From: Dendrocalamus latiflorus | Lineage: Eukaryota > Streptophyta > Magnoliopsida > Poales > Poaceae | DNA: 64,000 nucleotides | NCBI GenBank assembly: GCA_017311315.1 | Contig: CM029622.1 | Location: 15,317,346-15,381,345 of the forward strand | Direction of reading: 5' to 3' | Shown: one piece after another, positions 46,785 to 58,914 of the stretch | Layout: each line of letters begins with the position of its first letter | Position numbering within the stretch: position 1 is the first letter of the stretch | Translations under genes and position numbers: made by a program | The notes under the pieces: model-generated | What the model saw: the letters and a program-made list of their open reading frames with translations, nothing else | Told to the model about the DNA's origin: nothing | Databases searched by the model: none

Positions 46785-49700
46785 TGTCGGACCCGGATTT
46801 TTCAATCCAAATCCACTGTGATTTACTGCACTATTCCCTGGATCAGTAGATAGTGCTCACAGTTACAGTTCTGAATATCAAAATTCATATCATGCGGAAG
46901 CGTAAATAAAATAGTAGACTTACTCATGGGCCGGTTAGGCCGAAATCAATAAATTGCAGCAGCGGAACAAAGTACACAGGTGGGACCTTCAGGACATGCC
47001 CACGGGCAGCCAACTGGAGGTTCGCGACCTAGCCCTTGACATCTTCATCTTCTCGGCCAGCTTGTCAATCTTGTTGCTGAGGCGAGGTGATTTGATTCCT
47101 GATTCTGAAATCTGTCGCAAAAGCGAGCGTGAGCACTCCGACCCCGTGCTCCGCAAGCCAACACACAGAATGCAAATATATAACATGCATGGCTTGACAA
47201 TGGAAAGGCATAGGGCTATTTTGTTTGCCAAAGAGTGCTTTTGAATACAATTACTTAAAATTTCCTATGACCTAGCAGGTTTGAAATCACATTTTTAAAC
47301 CATTAGTTGTAATAATCCAAGTAATTTTGTCGGCATCACACCAACTAACCTTATGGCATCGCACCATAAGTTGCCTCTTGGCATCGCACCAAGGGCGGCA
47401 TATGACATCGCACCATATGCTTGTTGTTGGCATCGCACCAACAACCCTTATGGCATCGCACCATAAGTTGCCTCTTGGCATCGCACCAAGGGCGGCGTAT
47501 GACATCGCACCATACGCGTTGGCATCACACCAACTAACCCTATGGCATCGCACCATAGGTTGCCTCTTGGCATCGCACCAAGGGCGGCATATGACATCGC
47601 ACCATATGCTTATGGTTGGCATCGCACCAACCATCCTTATGGCATCTCACCATAAGTTAACCCTCGGCATCACACCAAGAGTTGCGTATGACATCGCACC
47701 ATACGCTAAGTGTCGGCATCGCACCAGCACTACATATGGCATCGCACCATATGATTTAAAATAGTTTGAGGAGTTTTCCTTGGGGCATTAGTGTCACCCC
47801 AAGTAGCTAGCATTCCTAAGCATGTCATATAAATAGGGACTTACTTTGTGAAATCATATGCTATTTCTTACTATGGCTACAAGGTTCACATTTCCAAGTA
47901 TGGCAAGGAGATTAATATGAACAATAGCAATAACAGGGCATAACTAGCTTGCTGAAACTGAACATATCATATCTCGGGAAATAATAGCATGCACTTTGCT
48001 AATTTAAAAGGAAATAACTTTAAAATGCTGGGTTCAATGTGGATCAAGTGTTGACTCGCCTGGCGCGGTTTACCGCGATCTTGAGTTCACTCAATGCTTT
48101 CTCTTGGGCTTCTGGTCTTTATCTTCGATTCTGGCTCTTGATCACGCCTGATCCTTTGATTCTTCACGATTCCGATATCTAATTACGTGCTAAATGACAG
48201 AATACAAACAAAGGCAAATAACTCAAAAGATCCAATAAATCCCAGTAAACTCAATTTAGCTTCATTATGAGTGATTGATGGATGATTTGTGTGAGGTCGG
48301 TGGTAGAATACGATAACTGGATCTTTTATTAATAATCTCTTTTATTATTTTTGTATTTACAAGGAAGTTCCATGAGTTAGGGTATTCTTATGAATTGGTG
48401 TATTTTATCGAGTAGTAATGTTCAGGGCACATGATTTACATTTATATATAAGTAATATTTGCAAATCTTTGCGTATCGAGTTAATCTTATCGCCTATATT
48501 CTTAGCATTTGTATATTGTTTTGACCTTTTAATTTAAGTGCTCTCTGAAAACTACTGATACTCGATATTTTATCCTTTTACAAGTAGAGCCTGCTATACT
48601 CGTTCATCTTATCATCATTATTAACTAATGTTACTGTTTAAGATTGCATGGGCGGCAATATGCTAATGATAGGGTTTATATTTTAATACTTGTTATTTGC
48701 TTTAATTAAATTTTGCCTACCTAGCAAGGTTATATTTCAACCCTTGCTAATCAGCAAAACCAACCATTAGGATTTATTTAATGGTTGCATTTTAAATATT
48801 GGGCATATATATGTATATATATGTATATTATAAGTAAGGGTATCTTTACTAATTTGGGTAATTAACCAAAAGCCACTCTTTCTTTATTAATACCTTTAAT
48901 TAATAATTAGATTTAATACAGATAATAAAGGTTCATTACCTTTTCTTATGTGGTATTTAACTAGATGTTAAATCCTAAATAACTCTATTCACATTCTAGC
49001 AAAAATTCATTGGCTCTCATGGATTAATTCCAAATTTAAAATCTTAAATAATCTTGTTTACCTTCTAATTAAATTTTATTAGTTTCTCTACATTATTCCC
49101 AAATTTTCACTGATTTTTATTAATTAAGATGAGCTAAAAGTAACAAAACAAAAACGTGGGGGAAAATGCTAACCAACTGGAATCGAACTCAAGACCTCTT
49201 GTGTGTTAGGCGTGCTCTGTTAGCCAAGTGGGCCGATGGCCTAGGCTGACTGAAACAGAGGGGGGGAAACAGATGATGCGAGGAGTGGCTGGCTCAACAG
49301 AGGAATCGGCCGGCGCACGGTGCTGGTGTCACCGGCGGCGGACGGTGGCCGGGGAGGTTGTGGTAGCTGGCAAAACGGATTCCCCAGGAGTTGCGGAGGC
49401 CGGTGGAGGAGGCGGCGCGGCTCGGGACAGTGCTAGGAAGGGGTGGCGCCGAGAGCGGCCGGCGGTGAGGTGGGTTTGGGTGCTACGGCGACCGGAGGGG
49501 AGAAGGAGGGGATTCGGGCGCGCGTGAGTTGTAGGGGGACATGGAGAACCTACCGGAAGTAGCGGTGGGGCCGAAGTGGGGCTGAGGCGGGCCGGTTGCG
49601 TGAGCCTGCGGTGGCGGAGTCTTGCGCACGGTGCCGCGGCGTAAGGGCGGCGGGGGCTCTAGCCGGCGGTCGGAGAAGCTCCCGGGTACCAGAGGGGGTG

Positions 49701-49931
49701 CTCCCCACTGCGACTAATCGGAGGGAAATTGCCCGGTGCGACGAGGGCGGTGCTAATGGCGCGGCGGCCGATTTCGGAGGAGAAAAGGAGAAAAAGATGG
49801 GAGAGGAAGGGAGGTGATGCTGCACCGAAAAGATAAGCACGCCCGGGGCTTTTTGGTAGTCGCAGAAAGGGGGTGGGAAAACGCGGAGAAACCCGGGCAG
49901 AGGCGACGGGGGATTGGGCGGAGGACCGGGC
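46785..49931 (-). repeat. LARD LTR, truncated (5' LTR in element sense)
   Basis: It matches the left LTR base for base over about 1.25 kb with one difference noticed (A 40245 / C 46931) and no gaps. It then diverges stepwise: about 90% similar for 200 bases, then only structural resemblance. It ends within GC-rich sequence at about 49931, where Copia coding sequence starts. Confidence 0.8.
47329..47753 (-). repeat. Second copy of the 18-unit hairpin array
   Basis: Position-for-position copy of 40643-41067 at an offset of 6686 bases. All 18 units are present in the same order. Confidence 0.92.
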
Positions 49932-52751
49932 ATAATTTCGTCAGATGTATTCAAAACATTCAAAGAGTGGAAGATTATGATTGAAAGACAAACTGGCAAG
50001 CATGTCAAGAAGCTACATACTGACAATGGCTTAGAGTTCTATTATGGAGAATTTGAAGCTTTATGCAAGTCAGATGGTATTGTGAGACATTATACCGTCC
50101 CAGGCTATCATCAACAAAACGGTGTGGCCGAACGTATGAACAGAACCCATCATGGAGAAGGTACATTGCATGTTATCAAATTCTGAATTATCTAAGAGTT
50201 ACTGGGTTGAAGCCACTTTCACCTAATTTGGCTATTGATAAGAAGACTCCAATTGAGGTATGGTCTAGCTCTTCAGTAGATTATTCAAACTTAAGAATAT
50301 TTGGCTGTCTTGCTTATACTCATGTTACAATGGTAAATTAGAGTCTAGAGAAATTAAGTGCATTTTTCTTGGTTATAAACTGGTGTGAAAGGATATAAAG
50401 TGTGGAATCCTAAAATTAGAAAGGTGGTTGTTAGCAGAAGTGTTACTTTTGATGAGCCTGCTATGTTGCATGATAAGCCATCTATTGATGTTCCCGTTGA
50501 GAAGCAATCAAGCATGCAGGTGTAGCATGTTATTGATTCGGGAACTACACTAGAAGTTGACAAGGAAAATATTTTAGAAGCCCCTCTTGTTGAGCTTATA
50601 ACACATCGTTCCATTGCAGTTGATAGACAGAGGTGGAACATTCAGCCTCCTAAGAGATTTATTGAAGAAGCTAATGTTGTGGTTTATTGTTTAAATATGG
50701 CAGAAGAAATTGAAGGTAATGCAGAACCTTCATCTTATTCAGAGACTATCTCTTCTAGTGATTCAGAAAGATGGATGACTGCCATGTATGATAGATAGAA
50801 TCTCTTGATAAGAATGGCACTTGGGAGCTGGTCAAGTTGCCAATTGAGAATAAGCCTATTCGCTGCAAATGGATCTTCAAGAAGAAAGGAGTTTCACTAA
50901 CTAAAGAGGTTAGGTACAAAGCAAGACTAGTTGCAAAAGGATACAGCCAAATTCTAAGTATTAATTTTTATATATGTCTTTTCCCCTGTTGTGAACCATA
51001 GTTCTATGCGCACTTTACTCAGCATTGTGGCTATGTATGATTATAAGTTTGAACAATTAGATGTGAAAACCACATTCTTACATGGAGAATTAGAAGAAGA
51101 CATTTATATAGAGTAATCAGAAGGTTTCGTCATTCCAGGAAAGGAGAATTTTGTTTTCAAATTGAAAAAAAATCTCTTTATGGTTTGAAGCAATCACCTA
51201 GACAATGATACAAGAGATTTGACTTCTTTATGATATCTCAGAATTTTAAAATATCTAATTATGATAGCTATGTTTACTTAAAGACTGTTAATGGTTTAGT
51301 TGTTTATTTGCTTTTATATGTTGATGATATGTTGATTGCTGCAAAAGACAAGGCTAAAATTTCAAATTGAAGGCATAATTAAATAGTGAATTTGAGATGA
51401 AAGATCTTAGTGCAGCAAAGAAGATTCTTGGTATGGAAATCATTAGAGATAGATAGTTTGGCAAAAGGGATATATTGATAAATTTCTTCATCGTTTCAAT
51501 GTGCATAAAGCCAAACCTGTGAGTACTTCCTTAGCTGCACATTTCAGACTTTCTTCAGCGTCATGTCCACAATCAAATGATGAAATTGAGTACATGTCTA
51601 AAGTTTGATATGCGAGAGCAGTTGGTTCACTTATGTATGCTATGGTATGTTCTCGCCCTGATTTATCTCAATCATTAATTGTGGTTAGTAGATACATAGC
51701 TAATCCTAGAAAAGAGCATTGGAAAATAGTTCAATGGATTTTTAGATATTTACGGGGTACATCTAATGCTTGTTTACATTTGGGAAGACTAGAGATGGAC
51801 TCGTTGGTTATGTGGATTCTGATTTTGTTGGAGATTTGAGTAAAAGAAGATCTCTCACTAGTTATGTGTTCACTGTTGGAGAGTGTGCCGTTAGCTGGAA
51901 AGCAAGTTGCAAGCTACCGTTGCCTTGTCTACTACAGAAGCTGAGTTTATGGCTATTTCTGAAGCTTGCAAAGAAACCATTTGGCTAAGAGGTTTATTTA
52001 CTGAGTTTTGTGAAAGTACATCATGTACTACAATATTTTGTGATAGTCAGAGTGCTATTTGTCTTATAAAAGATCAAATGTTCCATGAGAGAACAAAGCA
52101 CATTGATATCAGGTATCACTACATTCGAGGTGTCATTACTCAACGTGATATTAAAGTCTGCAAGATAAGTACTCATGATAATCCAGCTGATATGTTGATG
52201 AAGCCAGTTCCTGTATCTAAGTTTGAGCTATGCTCAGACTTAGTTGGTATTACTCACCAGTCCTTTGGACTTTCGGCGCTCAAGGTATACATGATAATTT
52301 TATTGGATGAGTCTATCATATTCTTCGACTATTGGAGGAAATTCAGCTCAAGGTGGAGATTTTTAAAGTTGATCCAAATTCGTACCGTGTCCATGTAGGA
52401 CACTTCATCGCCTCATATTAGACGTGACATGGCAGGTGCATGCACATGTTATATTAGATGTGGTGTCAATCTGTAGCAATCGACTCTGATTCGGTTTCCT
52501 TTCCGTGTAGGTCTCTTTTCCCTCACACTATATATATGTACCCAGTAGCTTATAGAAAGAGCAAGTGCTCCATTATAAACTCTCCTTATTATAGTGATTT
52601 GCCTTTGAGTGCTAGTGGTTTTTTCCCGCAAGGGTTTTCTACGTAAAAATTCGTGTCTCTTGTTTCTATTTTTCTGTGCATTATTTGTAACAATTATGAA
52701 CACCTAAAGCATGTTACAGCTAATTAAATCATGTTGTTCCTCTTTCTAACA
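49932..52751 (+). mobile_element. 5'-truncated, decayed Copia retrotransposon
   Basis: Sequence begins abruptly inside integrase (FKEWKIMIERQTGKHVKKLH, TDNGLEFY, HQQNGVAERMNRT). Reverse transcriptase follows (MRTLLSIVAMYDYKFEQLDV and LLYVDDM-type text near 51320), then RNase H (VCSRPDLSQSLIVVSRYI, DSQSAICLIKDQMFHERTKH, STHDNPADM). Frequent stops and frame changes make it non-functional. A polypurine tract (AAGGTGGAGAT, about 52350-52360) leads to a 3' LTR. The 5' LTR, gag and protease are missing. Confidence 0.88.
52361..52751 (+). repeat. 3' LTR of the decayed Copia element
   Basis: It follows the polypurine tract and ends CTTTCTAACA. A TATA box CACTATATATATG lies at about 52527-52540. The left terminus (TTTTAAAGTTGATCC) has lost the usual TGTT start. 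Confidence 0.7.
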
Positions 52752-53039
52752 CTATCAGCCCACATGTAGTCTATCACCAGAGGATCCAAGAATGCAATCC
52801 AGAAACGGAGTCATATACTCATATCTTACTACAGGAATGAGAAGAATCTAACCGCCTAATTAGCGGACATCATGACATAATTGATTGAGCCCACCATTGC
52901 AGGTCGATCTCCTCGCCGAAGCTGCAAATGAGGGGTAAAGTTATCACCACATCTCAAGCAAATGCAGGAGCGCACTCTAGGGAAATCTGGGAGAAGAGCA
53001 TACCTAGAGGCGGCGAGGGCGACTAAGGGTAGGGATTAT

Positions 53040-53155
53040 ATTTTCGGGCCGATCTTTCTAAAATTTGCTGATTTTCGGTTTTCTCGGCCCAATCCAAAAA
53101 GGCCCATTCCAACCCAAAAATCGGCCCACTTAAAAAAATTTCAGCCCATGGCGTA
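53040..53155 (-). promoter_or_regulatory. Cluster of site II (TGGGCC-type) elements
   Basis: Read on the minus strand, TGGGCT, TGGGCC (three times) and CGGCCC-type words occur within 110 bases. GT-AG splice-like borders (CTCTAG|GTATGC near 53003; TTGCAG|CTTCGG near 52925) follow on the minus strand. This looks like the 5' end of a host gene, cut off where the Copia LTR ends at 52751. I cannot identify a product. Confidence 0.35.
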
Positions 53156-54066
53156 CCTCTCCAGTCAAGTTCTCCCACACATAACCTTTTATCGAATCCA
53201 TCCACAGATCACCCAACTGCGAGCAGCACAAATGGCAGGAGGGGGAGGCAGCGTCGACGGCGGGTGGCACGGACGGCGGGAGGGGGGCAGCACCGGCAGC
53301 AGGTAGCGGGAGGGGGAGGCAGTGCCAGTGGCGGGCGGGCGGCTGCAGGCGATGCGGGCGGTGGGAAGGGAACTCCACCTCCCACTGATCGAATTCAAAT
53401 GGTATGTTTGAAAATATCTTGAATTCAAATGGTATGTTTGAAACATTCGACCGAAATCTTTCAAAAAATATCCGAAATCTTTGAAATTTTTGAATTTCGG
53501 ATTCCTTGGAGGGGTCCAATTTTTTCTAAAATGAAAATGTAATCCCTGATTAAGAGTGGGGAGGAGCAGGGAGAGAGGAAGGGGCGAGGAAGAGGACTGT
53601 TGGGAAGGAGGCTATTTGTGCCTGTTATTAACGGCGACAGATTCCCCCAAGGATCTACTCCCTCACCGAATACCATGAGGGGAGAGGGGCCGATGGAGCA
53701 CCACCATTGAGGTGTTGATGGTGACGTGGGGGCAGGGCAAGGCGTAGGCGGAGAAGAAGGAAAAGGGACGAGGCGAAGGTGCGAAGTGGATGGTAGGCTT
53801 GTGAATTCAATATTTTCGGTGCATACATTAAATACAGTATTATTAGTTTGGTAATATATGGTATTTTTAAAATACAATTCAGTAAATACGGTATGTATGA
53901 ATGTGATATTCATTATTTTTATATTATATCAGCTAACTACTGATCCAGAGACTATCTTAGAATACACAAAAGATTTGGATTTCAAAATCCGGATCGCTAT
54001 GTACTCATTGAGAAGCTTGAGGCAACTATTGGGCATGAAGCATATTGCATATATTTACTTAGTTTA
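53156..54066. other. Intergenic sequence
   Basis: A GC-rich patch (53225-53370) of GGCGG-type repeats is followed by ordinary AT-rich DNA. GAATTCAAATGGTATGTTTG is repeated directly at 53391-53410 and 53411-53440. No gene is supported. Confidence 0.4.
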
Positions 54067-55243
54067 GGACACTTTATAACCCTTAATTATGGTTTCGGTC
54101 TAATTTTCAACCTTCCATTTCAAAACTGTTTACTTTTCACCATTGAACTATTAAAGCTGTTCATTTTTCAACACTAGGTTGGTTTTATAAGGGAACAAGT
54201 CCACTTTATGACCCTCAACTTTGGCCTTGGTCTGATTTTTAAGCCCCCCAATTTCAAACAGTTTTACTTTTCACCTTTGAACTATTAAAACCATTTATTT
54301 TTTAACCCTAGGTTGGTTTCATAAGTGGTTTTCAAAAGAGAAAGATATGGATGGAGAGCTCTAGGAGGTGGCAAGCTAGGCATGGCACCGGTGATGGGGT
54401 GGTAGAGAGGCACGGGTGAGGGCAAAAGGAATGCTCGTGATATATGGAACCTTACGTTGATGGTGGTTTGGGTAGAGACGCACTGTGTTGGGTAGACAGT
54501 CAAGTCATGGAGGCGAGAACGCTATGGTGGAAGAGGTAAAAATGAACACATCAAAATATAGATGAGGAATAGATAATGCTCATATATAAAGAAATCGAAT
54601 GAATTCTCACCTGTCGCGACGAACCATGGCGAAGAAACTTGACAACGCTAGAAAAGAAGAACTTCGATTATGAGCAGTTGTTAGCATGAAACTCAAATTA
54701 ATTTGGGGATGTGAGGGAGGAGGTTGTGGAGCACGATGTGACGTGGACGGTTTTGAGAAGAGGAAATAGGAGAAAGAGGCCGACTAGTGGGCCCTTCCTT
54801 TTTTATTTTATTTTTTCTTTGATCTAATAAAAGTATTGCTAATAGGCGAGGCCACGTCAGCTTATGTTATGTATTAGGATGCCATGTTAGTGTGAATTGT
54901 CCATTAGGATGTCATTGAAGCTAAAATCATCGCCAAGTCGGAATCAAACTAGAGAAGTTTTGTGTGAAAGTTGTGTTTTCCATTGGTTTTAATAGTTACA
55001 GAATGAAAAGTAAACAGTTCAAAGTTGAAGATTGAAAATCGAACCAAAGCTATAGTTGAGGGCTATAAAGTAAACTATTGAAGCTAAACCACTGCCACGT
55101 TGGATCAAACTGGACCAATTTTGTGTAAAGATTGTGTTGTGAATGATTTTAACACTTGAAGGGTGAAAAGTAAACGGTTTTAAAGTTAGAGATTGAAAAT
55201 CAGAATGAGGCCATAGTTGAGGGTTGTATGGTGGACTTGTTCC
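54067..55243. mobile_element. MULE-type element with duplicated terminal inverted repeats
   Basis: Each side carries two tandem, diverged copies of a roughly 125-base terminal unit. On the left, GGACACTTTATAACCCTTAA starts the outer copy and GGAACAAGTCCACTTTATGA the inner copy (about 54194). On the right, the inverse units end AGTTGAGGGCTATAAAGT (about 55075) and TTGAGGGTTGTATGGTGGAC (55218-55235, then TTGTTCC). Flanking 9-mers CTTAGTTTA (54058-54066) and TTTAGTTTA (55244-55252) match at eight of nine. The interior has no transposase. Confidence 0.85.
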
Positions 55244-55252
55244 TTTAGTTTA

Positions 55253-56131
55253 TACATAAATCTAGCACATCTATTTTAGGCTCATTACATGTACACATGA
55301 GACGTTAATATTGCATATAGGAGTTTTATTCCAAGAAAATATTGCTATGTACCGTCACGAAGATCATCCAAGTTGAAACACCGGCCAGTGGCCTGGTGGT
55401 GGAAGTGAGGGTGTTATTCCACCAAATAGATTTGATCTTTAGGATCGATATGGTATGTCTTATTTAATTAGAGTACACACGTGTGTGCATTTAGCATGAA
55501 AATGTGTGCCCAATGCTCCATGAGTTCCTAGAGCCTCCGGGGAATTTTCTAGCATGTACAGTAGACGCGCGCTTGTGTAGTATGAGTGGGGGTGTGTGTG
55601 GTGACACCCTCCATGTAATCTTTAAAAAATCACCCAAGCTGGATTTACTTCTAACTTTTTTACTATATTGTTGTATCACACCATGTGTTAGTGAGAGTTG
55701 ATGTTTTTGAGTTTGTTACCATAAGAGGGAGAATCCACATTTATACAGGGGAGATGCAATGGTAGCATATATCTGTTTCCACGTAGAAAAGGGACGAAAG
55801 GTGTATAGGAAGTGAAGGTCCGCATCGACGTGTCCCTTGATGCGCAAAAATCAAAGGTTGCTGATGGTAGCTTTGTAGTGTGTTGTTGTCGCCTATTATT
55901 CAGGCACAAAACCCCGATAGGCATGCAGAAAGAATGGCAATGCAATATTGCCATTCCATGGGACCCCACAACACACACACACACTCATAAGGCATGGTGA
56001 CTGGCTCGGGCCACAGGCACGGGGACGAATAGCAGAGCAGTGGCCTCAAGCATCGTAGTAGGGGGCGTACGAGGAGTTTACGAGAAAACGAAAACGATAG
56101 GCCGGAGGGGTGTGCATTAAGCCTAGCGCGC
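55253..56131. other. Intergenic sequence
   Basis: No gene is supported. A short (AC)n run lies at about 55970-55983. Confidence 0.4.
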
Positions 56132-56340
56132 GCTTTTAGCTGTGACTTGTGATTTATAGCTGCGGCTTATAATTTGTGGTTGTTTATGCGAGAGATTACA
56201 GAGTAACAGAAATTTATGTGTGATTTTTGCCGATATAAATAAAATCGGTATAGTATATACTATAATTAACTAGTAGATCCTATTTTAAAAAATATTTTGT
56301 TTAAAAATTAGCTACTGTATAAAAGCAGTAGTCTGTCGCT
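56132..56340 (+). mobile_element. MITE copy, dispersed family (copy 3 of 4)
   Basis: TTTAGCTGTGACTTGTGATT, GAGAGATTACAGAGTAACAG, CCGATATAAATAAAATCGGT and TAACTAGTAGATCCTATTTT mark this copy. It ends about 175 bases upstream of the MED30 start codon, so it may form part of that promoter. Confidence 0.65.
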
Positions 56341-56514
56341 TAAACCAATGCTGGATTTTTAACCAATGCCTTGCCCAGAAAACAGTCTGGCCTGATAAGC
56401 CCACTTGGGCTTTTGAAGCAGACAGAAGCCAGAGCTTAGTTAGCAGCCAGGAGTAGACTGAGCAACTAAAACCAGATCCGCGGCGGCGAGCTAGGGTTCC
56501 GGCGAGACTACTTA

Positions 56515-58264
56515 ATGGCATCGGCGGCGGCGCGGCGGCGGCAGGAGCTGGCGGCGGAGGGGCAGCGGCACCTCGAGGAGACCATTGCAGCGGCGTTCCA
56601 GATCCTCTCCTCCATGAACGACGAGCTCTGCAACCCCGCGCTCTGGTCCTCCTCCTCCTCCGCCGCCGGCTCCCAGCACCACCACCACCATCACCACCAC
56701 GCTACTCCCCAGCCGCCCCACTCCGCCGACTCCGACGCCGTCGGAGGAGGCACCGGGGGCGCGCCCGGCTCCGGCGGGTCGCTCGACGAGGCGAGGCTTC
56801 GGTACAAGGTCGCCGTGTCGGCGCTGCGCGCGTCCATCTCCGCCGTGTCGTCCTGTGCTCAGGTGAGAACTTGGTGGATTTCAAATAAAGATACGTTCTT
56901 ATTAGAGCGAGTTTGTTTTCTCAAATCTAGTAGGCCAGATATTGACTGGTGTATGCAAAACACACAGATTTTGGGTAGCTAGAGATACTATCGATAGGCA
57001 TAGCGAGCTTAATTCCCCTTAAAGGAAAGGAGATCATTTTCTTCTTGCTCTGTGAGCAAATTTCTTATTAGTTCTGCTTATACACTATTTTGGATAAAAT
57101 AAGCTTGCAGTAGCTACGATTAAATCAAGAGCAAGACTAGCTAAAATTGATCTAGTCCCGTTCATTCTTGCACTTACGAGTTTCGTGAAAACCAGTTATC
57201 GTGTTTATTGAGAATATATTAGAATTTTGTCACATTTCTTACTGCTCTGTAATGATGTTTAGATCTTTTTCTTCAGGAGATGGGATCAACAGAATTCAAT
57301 GCTGATCAAGTTGAGATTGAGAGATTGGAAGAGCATGCATCTGCTTTGAGAAAGGTACTACCTTGAGAATGATCTAACCAATAGATATGCAAGGTTCAGG
57401 ATTTTTTTCAGGAACTGGCCGGTAACTGGTACTGATTCGGCCAACACATGCTATTCCTGGCAGTGTTTGGATAGTCCTGTTCATTCTGTTGGATTCATGA
57501 AAAAACATGTTCATTCTATATGGTTCTAGAATTATTCTGGTAAATGTTCATGTTTGTTAAGAGTATATTTATCCATTTTTTCGTGCTTGGTTGATTTTGC
57601 ATGCCACGTCATTTTCTCCTGCCCACTTGATTTTGGCTTGCTAATTATATCCACTTTCCATGCTAATTTGGACTTTTTGATAAATATCATGTCCTTTTCG
57701 TCCTCTGCATGGCTGATAGCTGTAATGTCGTGGCAAATCCCAACATATCCTAATCTATGCTAAATCATAAATTGAGATGATACTGAATTTTATCTCCTGC
57801 AGTGTATAAAAGGTTTATAGAAAATGCATGTGTGGTTTATTTGACATCATACACATGATTTATTGAATTTACTGAGGTTCATGTATATTTTTAGTGCAGA
57901 GCAACAAGGTTTTCCAGAGGTTGGATTGCATTTTCTTTCCTAGAAAATTCGAAGCAATTCATATTAAATAATCACTGCAAATAAGCTAATACCATGTGTC
58001 GTCCTTCAGATTTCCATCTATAACAGCACCTTGATACGTGGAAGCCGAAGCTCAGACTTATAACTTCTAATATTCACTCTGTTTTAATCTAGTAATGTGA
58101 CACTGTTTCCTTTAAATGCAAACCTGTCTAACATTGGGATTCTACTGCAGGAAATTGAAAATAAAAACAAGCACCTAAAGCTCCTCATCGATCAACTCCG
58201 TGATCTAATATCGGACCATATCAATGTGGCAGAGCCCTTGCTCAGTGTGAAATGTTATCGCTAA
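56515..58264 (+). CDS. MED30: Mediator complex subunit 30
   Basis: MED30 is a small subunit of the Mediator co-activator, which bridges transcription factors and RNA polymerase II in the nucleus. Three exons: 56515-56862, 57277-57354, 58151-58264, all in phase 0 with GT-AG borders, encoding 179 residues (the Arabidopsis protein has about 190). Exon 1 has RRRQELAAEGQRHLEETIAA and FQILSSMNDELCNP, then a Ser run, eight consecutive His (about residues 55-62), and a Gly/Pro-rich linker before RLRYKVAVSALRASISAV. Exon 2 has EIERLEEHASALRK; exon 3 has ENKNKHLKLLIDQLRDLISD and ends SVKCYR. The conserved helices are predicted coiled coil. The ATG at 56515 is the first in-frame start in a GC-rich exon after a short leader with CTAGGGTT. 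The identification is confident; no defect is seen. Confidence 0.9.
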
Positions 58265-58510
58265 TTACCTTTTGGAGCTCGAAGAGATTACAACTAGATG
58301 TCTAGATGCATGTTAAAGCGAAATTGTATACGCCGGCCTCTCTAAAGGGAAAACAGAAGGGATACGATCAGATTACAAATACAATATCGTAATGATTTTC
58401 TCTGAAGGATTTAAAAATTGGATATGAGCAGTGATAAATACGGATTAGCTAATAATGCAAAATTGCAAATACACATCATGTGTATATCGCACATGAATGT
58501 GGCTTTGTAT

Positions 58511-58908
58511 ATAGCAGTCGTGGGTATGCATGTTTTCCCTGGGTGGTGAGCCACGTTGGCTGTAAACTTCTGTAAACTCCTTTTGTTTTGCGACCAAGAT
58601 TTCTGTAGACTCCTGTCATTTGTTGGGCGTGAATCTCCTCGCATGCGATGCACATTTTTTTCTGTTCACTGAAAATGATTAAAGATTGTGATATACCTAT
58701 ATAACAAATCTGAGTTTTATTGGTGAGGTAAAGCTTTTGTATAATTATACCAATTTGGTCTCAAAGTGAATGTAATACCTTGAATTGATCCAGCATTTGT
58801 GTACATGCTTTAAAGAAACAGGTCCATAGGACATGCAGCAATGTTCACGAGTCAGCTTAGCATCTGTTGACCGAATAGCAGTTCTCAACTACCTTGCTTT
58901 CCATGTAC
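58511..58908 (+). repeat. MED30 3'-flank repeat, copy A
   Basis: This shares about 380 bases with 61214-61593 in direct orientation (TTTTGCGACCAAGATTT, CTCCTCGCATGCGATGCA, TTCTGTTCACTGAAAATGAT, GAATTGATCCAGCATT, CATAGGACATGCAGC). Similarity is roughly 80-85% by eye with several small gaps. Confidence 0.85.
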
Positions 58909-58914
58909 TTCCTA

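Larger units (their letters stand above)
40099..49931 (-). mobile_element. Large non-coding LTR retroelement (LARD-like)
   Basis: A 4.05-kb LTR lies at 40099-44145, a 2.6-kb internal region at 44146-46784 and a second, truncated LTR at 46785-49931. Orientation is minus. Next to the right LTR is a perfect 12-base tRNA-iMet primer site (TGGTATCAGAGC on the minus strand, 46769-46780). Next to the left LTR is a polypurine tract (minus strand AAGGGGGGTAGG). The internal region shows no gag or pol. LTRs above 4 kb with a small non-coding interior match the LARD class described in grasses. It inserted in the mobile-domain gene; its outer right end is lost where a Copia fragment begins. Confidence 0.85.

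Noticed and set aside
56677..56700. Eight histidines in MED30 as a cloning tag artefact
   Set aside because: The codons CAC/CAT run within a natural Ser/Gly/Pro-rich linker of a spliced genomic gene; plant MED subunits often have such runs.
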